A DNA stretch of 64,000 bases, taken from the NCBI RefSeq assembly GCF_007830495.1, contig NZ_VLKW01000003.1:248001-312000 (forward strand), read 5' to 3'. Shown piece by piece: positions 10,531-18,746 of the stretch (the stretch's first letter is position 1; each line of letters begins with the position of its first letter). The position numbers were made by a program, and so were the translations under genes. The DNA comes from Pseudoduganella flava. GTDB lineage: Bacteria; Pseudomonadota; Gammaproteobacteria; Burkholderiales; Burkholderiaceae_D. The notes below the pieces were generated by a model. That model was not told where the DNA came from, made no database searches, and worked only from the letters and a program-made list of their open reading frames with translations.

Positions 10531-10543
10531 ACCTTGCCAAGGT
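10531..10543 (-). terminator. Short hairpin plus T-run in the rpoD leader
   Basis: ACCTT-GGC-AAGGT followed directly by TTTTTT on the minus strand. The stem is only 5 bp, so it is either a weak dnaG terminator or an attenuator-like element in the rpoD leader. It lies only a few bases past the start site predicted from the TATAAT at 10564-10569, which makes true attenuation from that promoter doubtful. Confidence 0.35.
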
Positions 10544-10563
10544 ATTGAAATACTTAGCGTTTT

Positions 10564-10569
10564 ATTATA
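10564..10569 (-). promoter_or_regulatory. Candidate -10 element of an rpoD promoter
   Basis: A perfect TATAAT on the minus strand about 370 bp before the rpoD start. No good TTGACA match lies 16-18 bp upstream; the hexamers there are GC-rich. Its position in a long leader fits a separate rpoD promoter, but only the -10 match supports it. Confidence 0.35.
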
Positions 10570-10629
10570 GCACGCGGCATTTCGAACGCCAGGCACGCGC
10601 CCCCTTGGCAGGGTGGGCGCCCCGGTTAT

Positions 10630-12426
10630 TTAACGGTTGCTCAGCTCCAATTGCTCTTCGCGCATTAACATGTCCTGCTTGGCCGTTATTTCGCGATAGC
10701 GCACGCCCAATTCCTCGGACGACAAGCCGGCCGAGAACAGCTGGTTCAACTCGGCCTTCAGCATGTCGAGCTTCAGTTGCCGGACGGTGGCCGTCAGCCA
10801 CATCCGCTCCGTCTCGATTTCCGGCTCCGGCGCGGCGGCGATTTCGCCGATGATCGCGTCGTATTCCGGGCCCTGTTCCTTCAACTGCTGGGCCAGCGCG
10901 GCAAACGTGCCGTTGTCGCCCAGCTCCTGCGCCAGGCGCACCAGGTGCACCAGGTGCTCGCACTGCTCCGGGCCGAACTGGGCGAACGCCTGCTGCGCGG
11001 ACTCGTCCAGCTGCAACGCCAGCGACGGGTGCGAGACGATGGCGCGGATGATCTTCAACTCCAGCCCCACCGGCTCCTGCCGCTTCGATTTCGGCGGCGC
11101 CTTGCGGTTCGCCGCCACGGGTTTCGCCAGCTCGAACAGCGCTTCGATCTCGGCCGGCGAACTCTGCGTCATATTGGCCAGGCCGCGCACGATCTGCAGC
11201 CGCAGCGCCGTCGGCGTCATCGCCTGCAGCATCGGCTTCGCGTCGAACTGCACGCGGGCCCGTCCTTCGGGTGAATCCAGGTCGTGCTCGCCTGCCGCTT
11301 CGCGCAGCAGGAACTGCGACAACGGCATCGCCTCCTGAACCTGCTGCTCGAAGGCCGGCGCGCCGAACTCGCGGATATAGCTGTCCGGGTCGTGCTCGGC
11401 CGGCAGGAACAGGAACTTGATCGTCTTGTCGTCGGAAACGTGCGGCAGGCACGCTTCCAGCGCCCGGCGCGCCGCCTTGCGGCCAGCCCGGTCGCCGTCG
11501 AAGCTGAAGACGACGTTGTCGGTCTGGCGCAACAGTTTCTGCACGTGCGTCGTCGTACAGGCGGTGCCCAGCGTAGCCACTGCCTGCGGGAACCCCATCT
11601 GGGCGAGCGCGACAACGTCCATATATCCCTCGGTCACCAGCACGTACCCCGCATCGCGGATCGCCTGGCGTGCCTCGAACAGGCCATACAGTTCCGAACC
11701 CTTTGAAAATAAAGGCGTTTCGGGGGAATTCAAGTACTTTGGCTCGCCCTGTTCCATGATCCGGCCGCCAAAGGCGATCACTTGCCCTTTGGTATTGCGG
11801 ATCGGGAACATCACGCGCTCGCGGAAGCGGTCGTAGCGCTTGATGTGGCGGCCTTCCTCGTCGACCTTGTCGATGACGAGGCCGGCTTCGGCCAGCACGG
11901 GCGCATCGTATTTCGGAAACACGGCGCGCAGGTTGTCCCAGCCTTCGGGCGCGTAGCCGAGCGCGAAGCGGGCCGCGATCTCGCCCGTCAGGCCGCGGCC
12001 TTTCAGGTAGGCGATCGCGCTGGGCGCCTTGCGCAACTGGCCCTTGTAATAGTCGGCCGCCAACGTCATCGCATCGGACAGCGCCACGCTTTGGGCCTGC
12101 ATCTGGGCGCGCTGGGCCGGCGGGATCTTGTCGTCCTGCTCCGGGACCACCATGCCCACGCCCTGGGCCAGGTCCTTCACGGCATCGACGAAGCCCATGC
12201 CGGAATACTCGATCAGGAAACCGATCGCGGTGCCGTGCGCGCCGCAGCCGAAGCAGTGGTAGAACTGCTTCGTGGGGCTGACGGTGAAGCTGGGGGATTT
12301 CTCGTTGTGGAACGGGCACAGGCCCTGGAAGTTCGCGCCACCCTTTTTCAGTTGCACGTAGCGGCCCACCACGTCGACGATGTCGACGCGGTTCAGCAGA
12401 TCGGAAATGAAAGATTGTGGAATCAC
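10630..12426 (-). CDS. dnaG: DNA primase
   Basis: A 598-residue primase that makes RNA primers for DNA replication. The N-terminal CHC2 zinc ribbon is visible (C37, H40 in LCPFHNEKSPSF and C58, C61 in YHCFGCGAHG). The RNA-polymerase core with the Toprim motif (VTEGYMDVVALAQMG, and SFDGDRAGRKAARRAL for the metal-binding DxD region) follows. The C-terminal helical DnaB-interacting domain ends in EEQLELSNR. Length is normal. It is the third gene of the rpsU-yqeY-dnaG-rpoD cluster on the same strand. Confidence 0.97.
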   Translation of the reverse strand: MIPQSFISDLLNRVDIVDVVGRYVQLKKGGANFQGLCPFHNEKSPSFTVSPTKQFYHCFGCGAHGTAIGFLIEYSGMGFVDAVKDLAQGVGMVVPEQDDKIPPAQRAQMQAQSVALSDAMTLAADYYKGQLRKAPSAIAYLKGRGLTGEIAARFALGYAPEGWDNLRAVFPKYDAPVLAEAGLVIDKVDEEGRHIKRYDRFRERVMFPIRNTKGQVIAFGGRIMEQGEPKYLNSPETPLFSKGSELYGLFEARQAIRDAGYVLVTEGYMDVVALAQMGFPQAVATLGTACTTTHVQKLLRQTDNVVFSFDGDRAGRKAARRALEACLPHVSDDKTIKFLFLPAEHDPDSYIREFGAPAFEQQVQEAMPLSQFLLREAAGEHDLDSPEGRARVQFDAKPMLQAMTPTALRLQIVRGLANMTQSSPAEIEALFELAKPVAANRKAPPKSKRQEPVGLELKIIRAIVSHPSLALQLDESAQQAFAQFGPEQCEHLVHLVRLAQELGDNGTFAALAQQLKEQGPEYDAIIGEIAAAPEPEIETERMWLTATVRQLKLDMLKAELNQLFSAGLSSEELGVRYREITAKQDMLMREEQLELSNR

Positions 12427-12516
12427 TATGGCAACCCGGCGTGTTGTGACAGATCAGGCTATACCGCCGCGGTCGGCTGAAGCTTGCGCCCCGTCAAACC
12501 GCGGCAACAGCCGAGC

Positions 12517-12966
12517 TCAGGCGCCGGACAGCGCCTTCTTCACGAGGCCGGAGACGGCCGTCATGTCGGCGCGGCCGGCCAGCTTCGGCTTCAGGATGGC
12601 CATCACCTTGCCCATGTCCTGCGGGCCGGCGGCGCTGGATTCGGCCACGGCGGCCTTCACTTCGGCGGCCACTTCGTCATCCGACAGGCCGGCCGGCATG
12701 TAGGCCGACAGCACGGCCAGTTCGGCCTTCTCGATGTCGGCCAGGTCGGCCCGGCCGCCCGCTTCGAACTGCGTGATCGAATCCTTGCGCTGCTTGATCA
12801 TCTTCTCGACGACGGCGATGACCTGGTCGTCGTTCAGCTCGATCTGCTCGTCGACTTCGCGGCGCTTGATTTCGGCGAGCAGCAGGCGGATCGTGGCCAG
12901 CTTGCCGGCTTCCTTGGCGCGCATCGCGTTTTTCATGTCATCGGAAATCTGGGCTTTCAGGCTCAT
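12517..12966 (-). CDS. yqeY: GatB/YqeY domain protein
   Basis: A 149-residue protein with the full YqeY fold: MSLKAQISDDMKNAMRAKEA at the start, IRLLLAEIKRREVDEQIEL in the middle, and the C-terminal GAPQDMGKVM-like block (AGPQDMGKVMAILKPKLAGR, residues about 118-137). The domain is related to the tRNA-binding tail of the GatB amidotransferase subunit and acts as a stand-alone protein. Its precise role is unresolved in the family. It sits between rpsU and dnaG in the common betaproteobacterial order. Confidence 0.9.
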   Translation of the reverse strand: MSLKAQISDDMKNAMRAKEAGKLATIRLLLAEIKRREVDEQIELNDDQVIAVVEKMIKQRKDSITQFEAGGRADLADIEKAELAVLSAYMPAGLSDDEVAAEVKAAVAESSAAGPQDMGKVMAILKPKLAGRADMTAVSGLVKKALSGA

Positions 12967-12995
12967 GGGGTCCTCGGGAAATGGTGGAATACGGG

Positions 12996-13050
12996 CTGTA
13001 AAAGCTGCGCTGCAAAAAGCTGCGCTTCAAAAGCTGCGCCGTAAAAGCTG
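12996..13050. repeat. Short degenerate tandem repeats
   Basis: Between yqeY and rpsU four imperfect copies of a roughly 13-15-bp unit built on AAAAGCTGCGC follow each other (AAAGCTGCGCTGC, AAAAAGCTGCGCTTC, AAAAGCTGCGCCG, TAAAAGCTG). This looks like slipped-strand expansion in a spacer. No coding function is evident. Confidence 0.55.
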
Positions 13051-13148
13051 AAAACCCGCTGCGGACGATGCCGGAGCGGGCGAAACGCGAACGCACACGG
13101 ACCGGAGGCGAAAGCGCCGTCAACGGCCCGGTCAAGCGAAGGCGAGAA

Positions 13149-13361
13149 TTAGTACAGCTTCTTCGGCAGTTGCTGGCTGCGGATGCGCTTGTAGTGACGC
13201 TTCACGGCAGCGGCCAGCTTGCGCTTGCGCTCTGCGGTCGGCTTCTCGTAGAACTCGCGTGCGCGCAGTTCGGTCAGCAGACCGGTTTTTTCGATGGTGC
13301 GCTTGAAGCGGCGCATAGCAACTTCGAACGGCTCGTTTTCTTTAAGGCGGATAGTGGTCAT
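13149..13361 (-). CDS. rpsU: Small ribosomal subunit protein bS21
   Basis: A 70-residue basic protein, [20 protein letters not shown], then [20 protein letters not shown] and a Lys/Arg-rich tail ending QLPKKLY. This is the characteristic bS21 sequence and length. A longer start four codons upstream is possible (TTG), but the family begins at the ATG at 13361. It is the first gene of the macromolecular-synthesis cluster, and a good promoter lies upstream at 13403-13431. Confidence 0.95.
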   Translation of the reverse strand: MTTIRLKENEPFEVAMRRFKRTIEKTGLLTELRAREFYEKPTAERKRKLAAAVKRHYKRIRSQQLPKKLY

Positions 13362-13402
13362 GTAAAAATTCAAACCGTTAGAGGGTTTTTAGGAAGACAG
13401 CG

Positions 13403-13431
13403 ATAATAGCAGCTTTTGTCCACAAGGACAA
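13403..13431 (-). promoter_or_regulatory. Predicted sigma-70 promoter of rpsU
   Basis: On the minus strand TTGTCC (13431-13426) is separated by exactly 17 bp from TATTAT (13408-13403), about 42 bp before the rpsU ATG. The match to TTGACA/TATAAT is good and the position is right for the rpsU-yqeY-dnaG transcript. A GTCC/GGAC mini-hairpin overlaps the -35. Confidence 0.6.
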
Positions 13432-13498
13432 GAGGCTGGTGCTGACCCGCTAACCTCTTTTACAACACCGCTGCTGCGCGAACGGGACGGCAATGATA

Positions 13499-14710
13499 TC
13501 AGACCGCCAGCCCCGCCGCCACGCCGGACGCCCACGCCCACTGGAAGTTGTAGCCGCCCAGCCACCCCGTGACGTCGACGGTTTCGCCGATGAAATGCAG
13601 CCCCGGCACCTTGTTCGCCATCAGCGTCTGCTGCGACAGCTCGCGGGTATCGACGCCGCCGCGCGTCACCTCGGCCTTGCGGTAGCCTTCCGAGCCGTTC
13701 GGCGTGATCGTCCACGCATTGATGGCCTGGCCTAGGCGGCGCAGCTGGGCGTCGGGCATGTCCGCCAGGCGGGCGTCGGCGTGGAAGGCGTGTGCCTGCA
13801 ACAGGCCGTCGGCGAGGCGCGCCGGCAGCCACTGCGCCAGCACGTTGCCCAGGTGTTTCTTGACCGTGCCCTTGCCTTCGATGAGCTGCTGGGCCACGTC
13901 CAGCTCCGGCAGCAGGTTGATCGTGATCGGCGTGCCGGGCTGCCAGAAGCTGGAGATCTGCAGGATCGCCGGGCCGGACAGGCCACGGTGCGTGAACAGC
14001 AGGTCTTCGCGGAAGCGCGCGCCGGTGGCGTTGCGGCCTTTCAGGGTACCCGTCTCGACATCGACTTCCAACGACACGCCGGCCAGCGGCACGAACGGTT
14101 GCCACTGCTGGGCATCGAACGTCAGCGGCACCAGGGCCGGGCGCGGTTCGACAAGGCCGAGGCCGAACTGTTTGGCGATGCGATAGCCCAGGTCGGTGGC
14201 GCCGATCTTCGGGATCGACAAGCCGCCCGTCGCGACGACGACGGACTGCGCGTGGATCGTGCCCGCATGCGTGTGGACGGCGAACTGTTCGCCATCGCGC
14301 GCGATGCCGTCGACCTTCGCCGGCATGCGCCAGTGCACATTGCCGAGGTCGCACTCGGCGCGCAGCATGTCGATGATCTGCTCGGCGGAATCGTCGCAGA
14401 ACAGCTGGCCCTTGTGCTTCTCGTGGTACGCGATGCGGTACTTCTTCACGAGCGCGAGGAAATCCTGCGGCGTGTAGCGCGACAGCGCGCTCTTGGCGAA
14501 GTGGGGATTGTCGGACAGGAAATTGGCCGGCCCCGCGTTCACATTGGTGAAATTGCAGCGGCCGCCGCCGGAAATGCGGATCTTCTCGGCCAGCTTCTCG
14601 GCGTGATCGACGAGCACGACCTTACGCCCGCGCTGCCCGGCCGTCGCCGCGCACATCATCCCGGCCGCGCCCGCGCCGATCACCACCACGTCAAACTGTT
14701 CCGCCATCAT
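13499..14710 (-). CDS. BaiN/YhiN-type NAD(P)/FAD-dependent oxidoreductase
   Basis: A 403-residue flavoprotein. The N-terminal Rossmann motif VVIGAGAAGMMCAATAGQRG and the ISGGGRCNFTN signature of the HI0933/YhiN family are present. FAD-contacting segments follow (VVATGGLSIPKIGATDLGY) together with RGLSGPAILQIS. The C-terminal block is GLHFIGETVDVTGWLGGYNF. The family is widespread and its physiological substrate is poorly defined. Two adjacent ATGs (14710 and 14707) can serve as start. Downstream on the minus strand is a 120-bp spacer, then rpsU's promoter region. Upstream are two copies of a palindromic repeat. Confidence 0.9.
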   Translation of the reverse strand: MMAEQFDVVVIGAGAAGMMCAATAGQRGRKVVLVDHAEKLAEKIRISGGGRCNFTNVNAGPANFLSDNPHFAKSALSRYTPQDFLALVKKYRIAYHEKHKGQLFCDDSAEQIIDMLRAECDLGNVHWRMPAKVDGIARDGEQFAVHTHAGTIHAQSVVVATGGLSIPKIGATDLGYRIAKQFGLGLVEPRPALVPLTFDAQQWQPFVPLAGVSLEVDVETGTLKGRNATGARFREDLLFTHRGLSGPAILQISSFWQPGTPITINLLPELDVAQQLIEGKGTVKKHLGNVLAQWLPARLADGLLQAHAFHADARLADMPDAQLRRLGQAINAWTITPNGSEGYRKAEVTRGGVDTRELSQQTLMANKVPGLHFIGETVDVTGWLGGYNFQWAWASGVAAGLAV

Positions 14711-14777
14711 GCATCCTGCCGATCAAACCCGGCATTTTACCTGCGTTGCACGGTCCAGCGGCAGCAAGGTTCAGTCC

Positions 14778-14810
14778 GTGTCCTGTCGGGGTCTGACCCC
14801 AGCGGGACAC
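14778..14810. repeat. Interspersed palindromic repeat, copy 1
   Basis: 33 bp: GTGTCCTGTCGGGGTCTGAC followed by CCCAGCGGGACAC. Outer GTGTCC/GGACAC and inner GGGGTC/GACCCC arms form a cruciform or stem-loop. It is identical to the copy 60 bp further on. Confidence 0.85.
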
Positions 14811-14837
14811 AAGCTCAGCGGTGATACGGCCCAGGCC

Positions 14838-14870
14838 GTGTCCTGTCGGGGTCTGACCCCAGCGGGACAC
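14838..14870. repeat. Interspersed palindromic repeat, copy 2
   Basis: Identical in sequence to 14778-14810 and exactly 60 bp away. Both lie between the ybiB stop and the flavoprotein start, on the ybiB-proximal side, where they could also fold as an RNA 3' end for ybiB (minus strand). Confidence 0.85.
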
Positions 14871-14885
14871 GAACGCGGCCGTAGG

Positions 14886-15854
14886 TCAGCCGTGGCGGCT
14901 GCGCAGGTCGCGGGCGACGGTGATGCACTGGGCGACTTGCTGGGCGATCGGGTCGGGGATCGGGGTGTCGCCGCGCAGCACGGACTGGATCCAGGCGGCC
15001 GTGGCGGCGGCGCTCTTGTCTTCGGGGAGGACGGGCTCGGCTTCCGCGATCATCTGGCGCTCGACGAGCACCGTGCGTTCGCCGTCGTGGAACCAGTCGA
15101 TCTTCTGTGCTTTCATCGCGTTGGCGACCGTTTCGCCTTCCGTGCCGCGCATCAGGAATGCGTCACCGCGCTCGCGTGGGGCGGCCGTCGTGAAGTACTC
15201 GCCCAGCGTTTCCAGGTATTCCGGGTGCGTGTACGACACTAGCCGCAGCGCCGGGCCGGCGAATGGCTGCATGATCTTGACGAGCGTGTGCGTGGAGTTG
15301 CGCACGCCGAGGATGCGCCGCAGCGACAGCAGGTGCGCCAGCTTCGGTGCCAGCGTGTCGATCGTGATGAACGCGACGTGGCCGGCGGCCAGCGCACGTT
15401 CCGCCTCTTCATGCGAACCCGCGGCGGTGATACCGAGCTCGGCCAGCACTTCGGCGGTGGCGACGCGCCCCGGGTCGTGCGGCACGCCGTGCACCAGCAC
15501 CGGCACGCCTTCGCGCGCCAGCAGCAGCGCCAGCAGGGCTGTCAGGTTGGCCATCTTGCGGGCGCCGTTGTAGGTCGGGATCAGCACCGGCGCGAACGGT
15601 CCGCCTGGTGCCTGCAGCGGCGTGAACGAGCGCTCGGCGGCATCGAGGAAGCCGGCCAGTTCGTCGACGGATTCGCCCTTGATGCGCATGGCCAGCACGA
15701 TGGCGCCGACCTCGAGGTCGGACACCCGGCCATCGAGCATGGCTTCATACAAACGGAAGGCATCGTCGCGGCTGATGCTGCGCGCGCCTTTGACGCCGCG
15801 GCCGATTTCCTTGATGAAGGCGGCAGCGGGGAAGGATACGTTTTCGATACTCAT
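14886..15854 (-). CDS. ybiB: DNA-binding protein YbiB (TrpD2 family)
   Basis: A 322-residue protein with the anthranilate-phosphoribosyltransferase-like fold: an N-terminal helical domain (AAFIKEIGRGVKGARSISRD, VGAIVLAMRIKGESVDELAG) and the phosphoribosyltransferase-like domain (LIPTYNGARKMANLTALLAL, GVRNSTHTLVKIMQPF). Canonical TrpD has GTGG at the first loop; here TYNGARK replaces it, which is typical of the YbiB/TrpD2 group, nucleic-acid-binding homologues without known TrpD activity. It is divergent from aroG, an enzyme of the aromatic pathway, with an 83-bp shared upstream region. Confidence 0.88.
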   Translation of the reverse strand: MSIENVSFPAAAFIKEIGRGVKGARSISRDDAFRLYEAMLDGRVSDLEVGAIVLAMRIKGESVDELAGFLDAAERSFTPLQAPGGPFAPVLIPTYNGARKMANLTALLALLLAREGVPVLVHGVPHDPGRVATAEVLAELGITAAGSHEEAERALAAGHVAFITIDTLAPKLAHLLSLRRILGVRNSTHTLVKIMQPFAGPALRLVSYTHPEYLETLGEYFTTAAPRERGDAFLMRGTEGETVANAMKAQKIDWFHDGERTVLVERQMIAEAEPVLPEDKSAAATAAWIQSVLRGDTPIPDPIAQQVAQCITVARDLRSRHG

Positions 15855-15937
15855 GGAAACAGCTTACCGCATTTCGGCTACACTATTCGGCTACCCAAAT
15901 GAAAAACCAAGCAGACAGAGCCTGAAGAAGTGAAGCC

Positions 15938-16996
15938 ATGATTGCCCTCGACCTCGAAAACATCAACGTAACCTCGTTCGCGTCCATGCCGACCCCGGCC
16001 GAACTGCACGCGAAACTGCCCCTGACCGAGAAAGCCTCGGACACCGTCACCAAAGGCCGCGAAGACCTGCGCAACATCCTCGATCGCAAGGACAAGCGCC
16101 TGTTCGTCGTCGTCGGCCCATGCTCGATCCACGACCCCGTCGCCGGCCTGGACTATGCGCGCCGCCTGAAGGCGCTGCAGGAAGAAGTGAAGGACACGAT
16201 GCTGCTCGTGATGCGGGTGTATTTCGAGAAGCCGCGCACCACCACCGGCTGGAAGGGCTACATCAACGATCCGTTCATGGACGATTCGTTCCGCGTCGAT
16301 ATCGGCATGGAGCGCGCGCGCCAGTTCCTGCTGGACGTGTGCGAGCTGGGCCTGCCGACCGCGACCGAAGCGCTCGACCCGATCTCGCCGCAATACCTGG
16401 GCGACCTGATCGCGTGGACCGCGATCGGCGCGCGCACGACGGAATCGCAGACGCACCGCGAGATGTCGTCCGGCCTGTCGACGCCGGTCGGCTTCAAGAA
16501 CGGCACCGACGGCGACATCGGCATCGCAATCAACGCGATCCTGTCCGCCGCGAATCCGCACGCCTTCCTGGGCATCAACAGCGAAGGCAATGTATCGATC
16601 GTGCGCACCCGCGGCAACGCGTATGGCCACGTGGTGCTGCGCGGCGGCGACGGCCGGCCGAACTACGACTCCGTCTCCGTGACGATCGCCGAGCAGGCGC
16701 TGGCAAAGGCGAAGCTGCCGGCCAATATCGTTGTCGATTGCTCGCATGCGAACAGCTACAAGAAGCCGGAACTGCAGCCGCTCGTGATGACGGACGTGAT
16801 CAACCAGATCGTCCACGGCAACCAGTCGCTGGTCGGCGTGATGATCGAGTCGAACATCCTGGCGGGCAACCAGAAGATCCCGGCCGACCTCTCCGAGCTG
16901 AAGTACGGCTGCTCCGTCACCGATGCCTGCATCGACTGGGACACCACCGTCACGATGCTGAAACAGGCCGACGCCGAGCTGCGCCGCCGGCCATAA
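15938..16996 (+). CDS. aroG: 3-deoxy-7-phosphoheptulonate synthase (DAHP synthase, class I)
   Basis: A 352-residue enzyme that condenses phosphoenolpyruvate and erythrose-4-phosphate, the first step of aromatic amino acid synthesis. Typical class I AroG/F/H segments are present: VVGPCSIHDPVAGLDYARRL, RVYFEKPRTTTGWKGYINDP, LPTATEALDPISPQYLGDL, GARTTESQTHREMSSGLSTP, GFKNGTDGDIGIAINAI, IVDCSHANSYK, and the C-terminal GCSVTDACIDWD. Length equals the usual bacterial enzyme. Which aromatic amino acid inhibits it cannot be read by eye. A purine-rich AAGAAGTGAAG ribosome-binding site precedes the ATG. Confidence 0.93.
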   Translation: MIALDLENINVTSFASMPTPAELHAKLPLTEKASDTVTKGREDLRNILDRKDKRLFVVVGPCSIHDPVAGLDYARRLKALQEEVKDTMLLVMRVYFEKPRTTTGWKGYINDPFMDDSFRVDIGMERARQFLLDVCELGLPTATEALDPISPQYLGDLIAWTAIGARTTESQTHREMSSGLSTPVGFKNGTDGDIGIAINAILSAANPHAFLGINSEGNVSIVRTRGNAYGHVVLRGGDGRPNYDSVSVTIAEQALAKAKLPANIVVDCSHANSYKKPELQPLVMTDVINQIVHGNQSLVGVMIESNILAGNQKIPADLSELKYGCSVTDACIDWDTTVTMLKQADAELRRRP

Positions 16997-17008
16997 GCTC
17001 CACCCTCG

Positions 17009-17419
17009 TCAGAGATACGCCCTGACGAGGGGCGCCACCCCATACGTACCGGCCAGCGCCGCTTCGGCGCGGCTGGCCGGCGCGTTCAATTCGAGCAGGT
17101 CCAGGTAGACCTTGCCGTCCTCGACCTTCACGGTATAGCGCCGCGTGCACCCCTGCTCCGGCGCCACCGCGCAACCCGTCTCGAGCGCGATGTTCCACTG
17201 GTGCCGCGGGCACTGCACGTGCTCGCCCAGCACCGCGCCTTGCGACAGCGGGCCGCCCTGGTGCGGGCAACTGTCGAGCAGCGCGAAGATGCGGTCCTCC
17301 AGCGTGCGGAACACGGCGACGCCGGGCAGCTCCTGCCACGCCAGCCCGCGCGGCACGTGACGCGCGCCGCCGGGCGGGATGTCCTTCACCTTGCAAATCA
17401 ATTTCCATTGTTCGGGCAT
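17009..17419 (-). CDS. Rieske [2Fe-2S] domain protein
   Basis: A 136-residue protein that is essentially one Rieske domain of the soluble NirD/ferredoxin type. The cluster ligands are C51 and H53 (SCPHQGGPLSQG) and C70 and H73 (VQCPRHQWNIAL), with 16 residues between the pairs. The start at 17419 is set by a strong AAGGAGGGG ribosome-binding site just upstream; the frame is open for ten more codons. It ends 12 bp from the convergent aroG stop. Its redox partner is not in the window. A C-terminal tail of about 30 residues beyond the domain has no known motif. Confidence 0.85.
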   Translation of the reverse strand: MPEQWKLICKVKDIPPGGARHVPRGLAWQELPGVAVFRTLEDRIFALLDSCPHQGGPLSQGAVLGEHVQCPRHQWNIALETGCAVAPEQGCTRRYTVKVEDGKVYLDLLELNAPASRAEAALAGTYGVAPLVRAYL

Positions 17420-17565
17420 TGCCCCTCCTTCGACGGCATCCGGCCGCACCCGGGAGAATTAGCAAGAGCGATGCCATCGCCAGCGGCGCCAGAAGGCGCC
17501 AAGGACCTGCCGGGCGCACTGCCGAGGTGCGGCGGCGCCCCGTCCTGTGGCGCGACCGCGGCGTG

Positions 17566-17655
17566 ATGGCTGAGGCCGTGTCCTCTCGTGCCAGGCACGA
17601 AGAGACATTCTTGTGTCTCCTCGCGCCTGGCACCAAGGGACACGGCCTCAGCCAT
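17566..17655. repeat. 90-bp perfect-arm inverted repeat
   Basis: ATGGCTGAGGCCGTGTCC (17566-17583) and its exact reverse complement (17638-17655) enclose a second inverted pair, GTGCCAGGC / GCCTGGCAC. The outer arms match the GTGTCC/GGACAC ends of the other palindromic repeats in this window. The centre differs (no TCTGACCCC core), so it looks like a sub-type of the same repeat family. It lies in the spacer upstream of tsaD. Confidence 0.85.
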
Positions 17656-17714
17656 GAAAGCAACCCGGCTTTCCGATACAATGGCGGATTCCCTTTATTT
17701 TTCAGTAGCTTGCC

Positions 17715-18746
17715 ATGATCGTTCTCGGCGTCGAATCTTCCTGTGACGAAACCGGCCTGGCCCTGTATGACACGGGGCGCGGGTTGCTTGCGCATGCGCT
17801 GCATTCGCAGGTGGCGATGCATGAGGAATATGGCGGCGTGGTGCCGGAACTGGCGTCGCGCGACCACATCCGCCGCGCCATTCCGCTGCTGCAGGAAACG
17901 CTGAAGCGCGCCGACGTCGCGCCCGCCGACATCGATGCGATCGCCTACACGCAGGGCCCCGGCCTGGCGGGGGCACTGCTGGTCGGGTCGTCGATCGCGT
18001 GCAGCCTGGGCCTGGCACTGGACAAGCCCGTGCTCGGCGTGCACCACCTGGAAGGCCACCTGCTGTCGCCGCTGCTGGCGTCCGATCCGCCCGAGTTTCC
18101 GTTCGTCGCGCTGCTCGTCTCCGGCGGGCACACGCAGCTGATGCGGGTCGATGGCGTGGGCCAGTACGAGCTGCTGGGCGAGACGCTGGACGATGCCGCT
18201 GGCGAAGCATTCGACAAGTCGGCCAAGCTGCTGGGCCTGGGTTATCCCGGCGGGCCGGCGATTTCGCGGCTGGCCGAGTTCGGCGACCCGGCCGCGTACA
18301 AGCTGCCGCGCCCGATGCTGCATTCGAAGGACCTGAACTTCTCGTTCTCCGGCTTGAAGACGGCCGTGCTGACCGTCGTGAAGAACCAGGGCGCCGCCAA
18401 TGTGTGCGAGCAGGACAAGGCCAATATCGCCCGCGGCTTCGTCGATGCGATCGTCGACGTGCTGGTGGCCAAGTGCGTCGCCGCGCTGAAGCAGACCGGG
18501 CTGAAGCGCCTCGTCATCGCCGGCGGTGTCGGCGCGAACAGCCAGCTGCGCGCCGCGCTGAACGCGGCGGCGGAAAAGAAGCGCTTCCGTGTCTATTATC
18601 CCGAGCTGGAATTCTGCACCGATAACGGTGCGATGATCGCGTTTGCGGGCGCCATGCGGTTGTCCATCAATCCGCAGGCGGCCCGGCGCGACTATGCGTT
18701 CAATGTCCGCCCGCGCTGGCCGCTGGACGAACTGAAGATCGTCTGA
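17715..18746 (+). CDS. tsaD: tRNA N6-adenosine threonylcarbamoyltransferase
   Basis: A 343-residue TsaD (YgjD/Kae1) that transfers threonylcarbamoyl to A37 of ANN-decoding tRNAs, working with TsaB, TsaC and TsaE. Visible features: [20 protein letters not shown] at the start, metal-binding HHLEGH near residue 111, the ASKHA phosphate loop region [30 protein letters not shown], and [20 protein letters not shown]. Length is normal. The partner tsaE is at 45493. The upstream spacer holds the 90-bp inverted repeat. Confidence 0.97.
   Translation: MIVLGVESSCDETGLALYDTGRGLLAHALHSQVAMHEEYGGVVPELASRDHIRRAIPLLQETLKRADVAPADIDAIAYTQGPGLAGALLVGSSIACSLGLALDKPVLGVHHLEGHLLSPLLASDPPEFPFVALLVSGGHTQLMRVDGVGQYELLGETLDDAAGEAFDKSAKLLGLGYPGGPAISRLAEFGDPAAYKLPRPMLHSKDLNFSFSGLKTAVLTVVKNQGAANVCEQDKANIARGFVDAIVDVLVAKCVAALKQTGLKRLVIAGGVGANSQLRAALNAAAEKKRFRVYYPELEFCTDNGAMIAFAGAMRLSINPQAARRDYAFNVRPRWPLDELKIV

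Larger units (their letters stand above)
10193..10629. other. Long dnaG-rpoD intergenic region
   Basis: 437 bp without a convincing gene. It contains, in the direction of transcription (minus), a GCGCCC/GGGCGC hairpin shortly after the dnaG stop, a perfect TATAAT at 10569-10564, and a short ACCTT-GGC-AAGGT hairpin (10543-10531) followed by six T residues. The rest is unremarkable leader sequence in front of rpoD. Confidence 0.5.
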
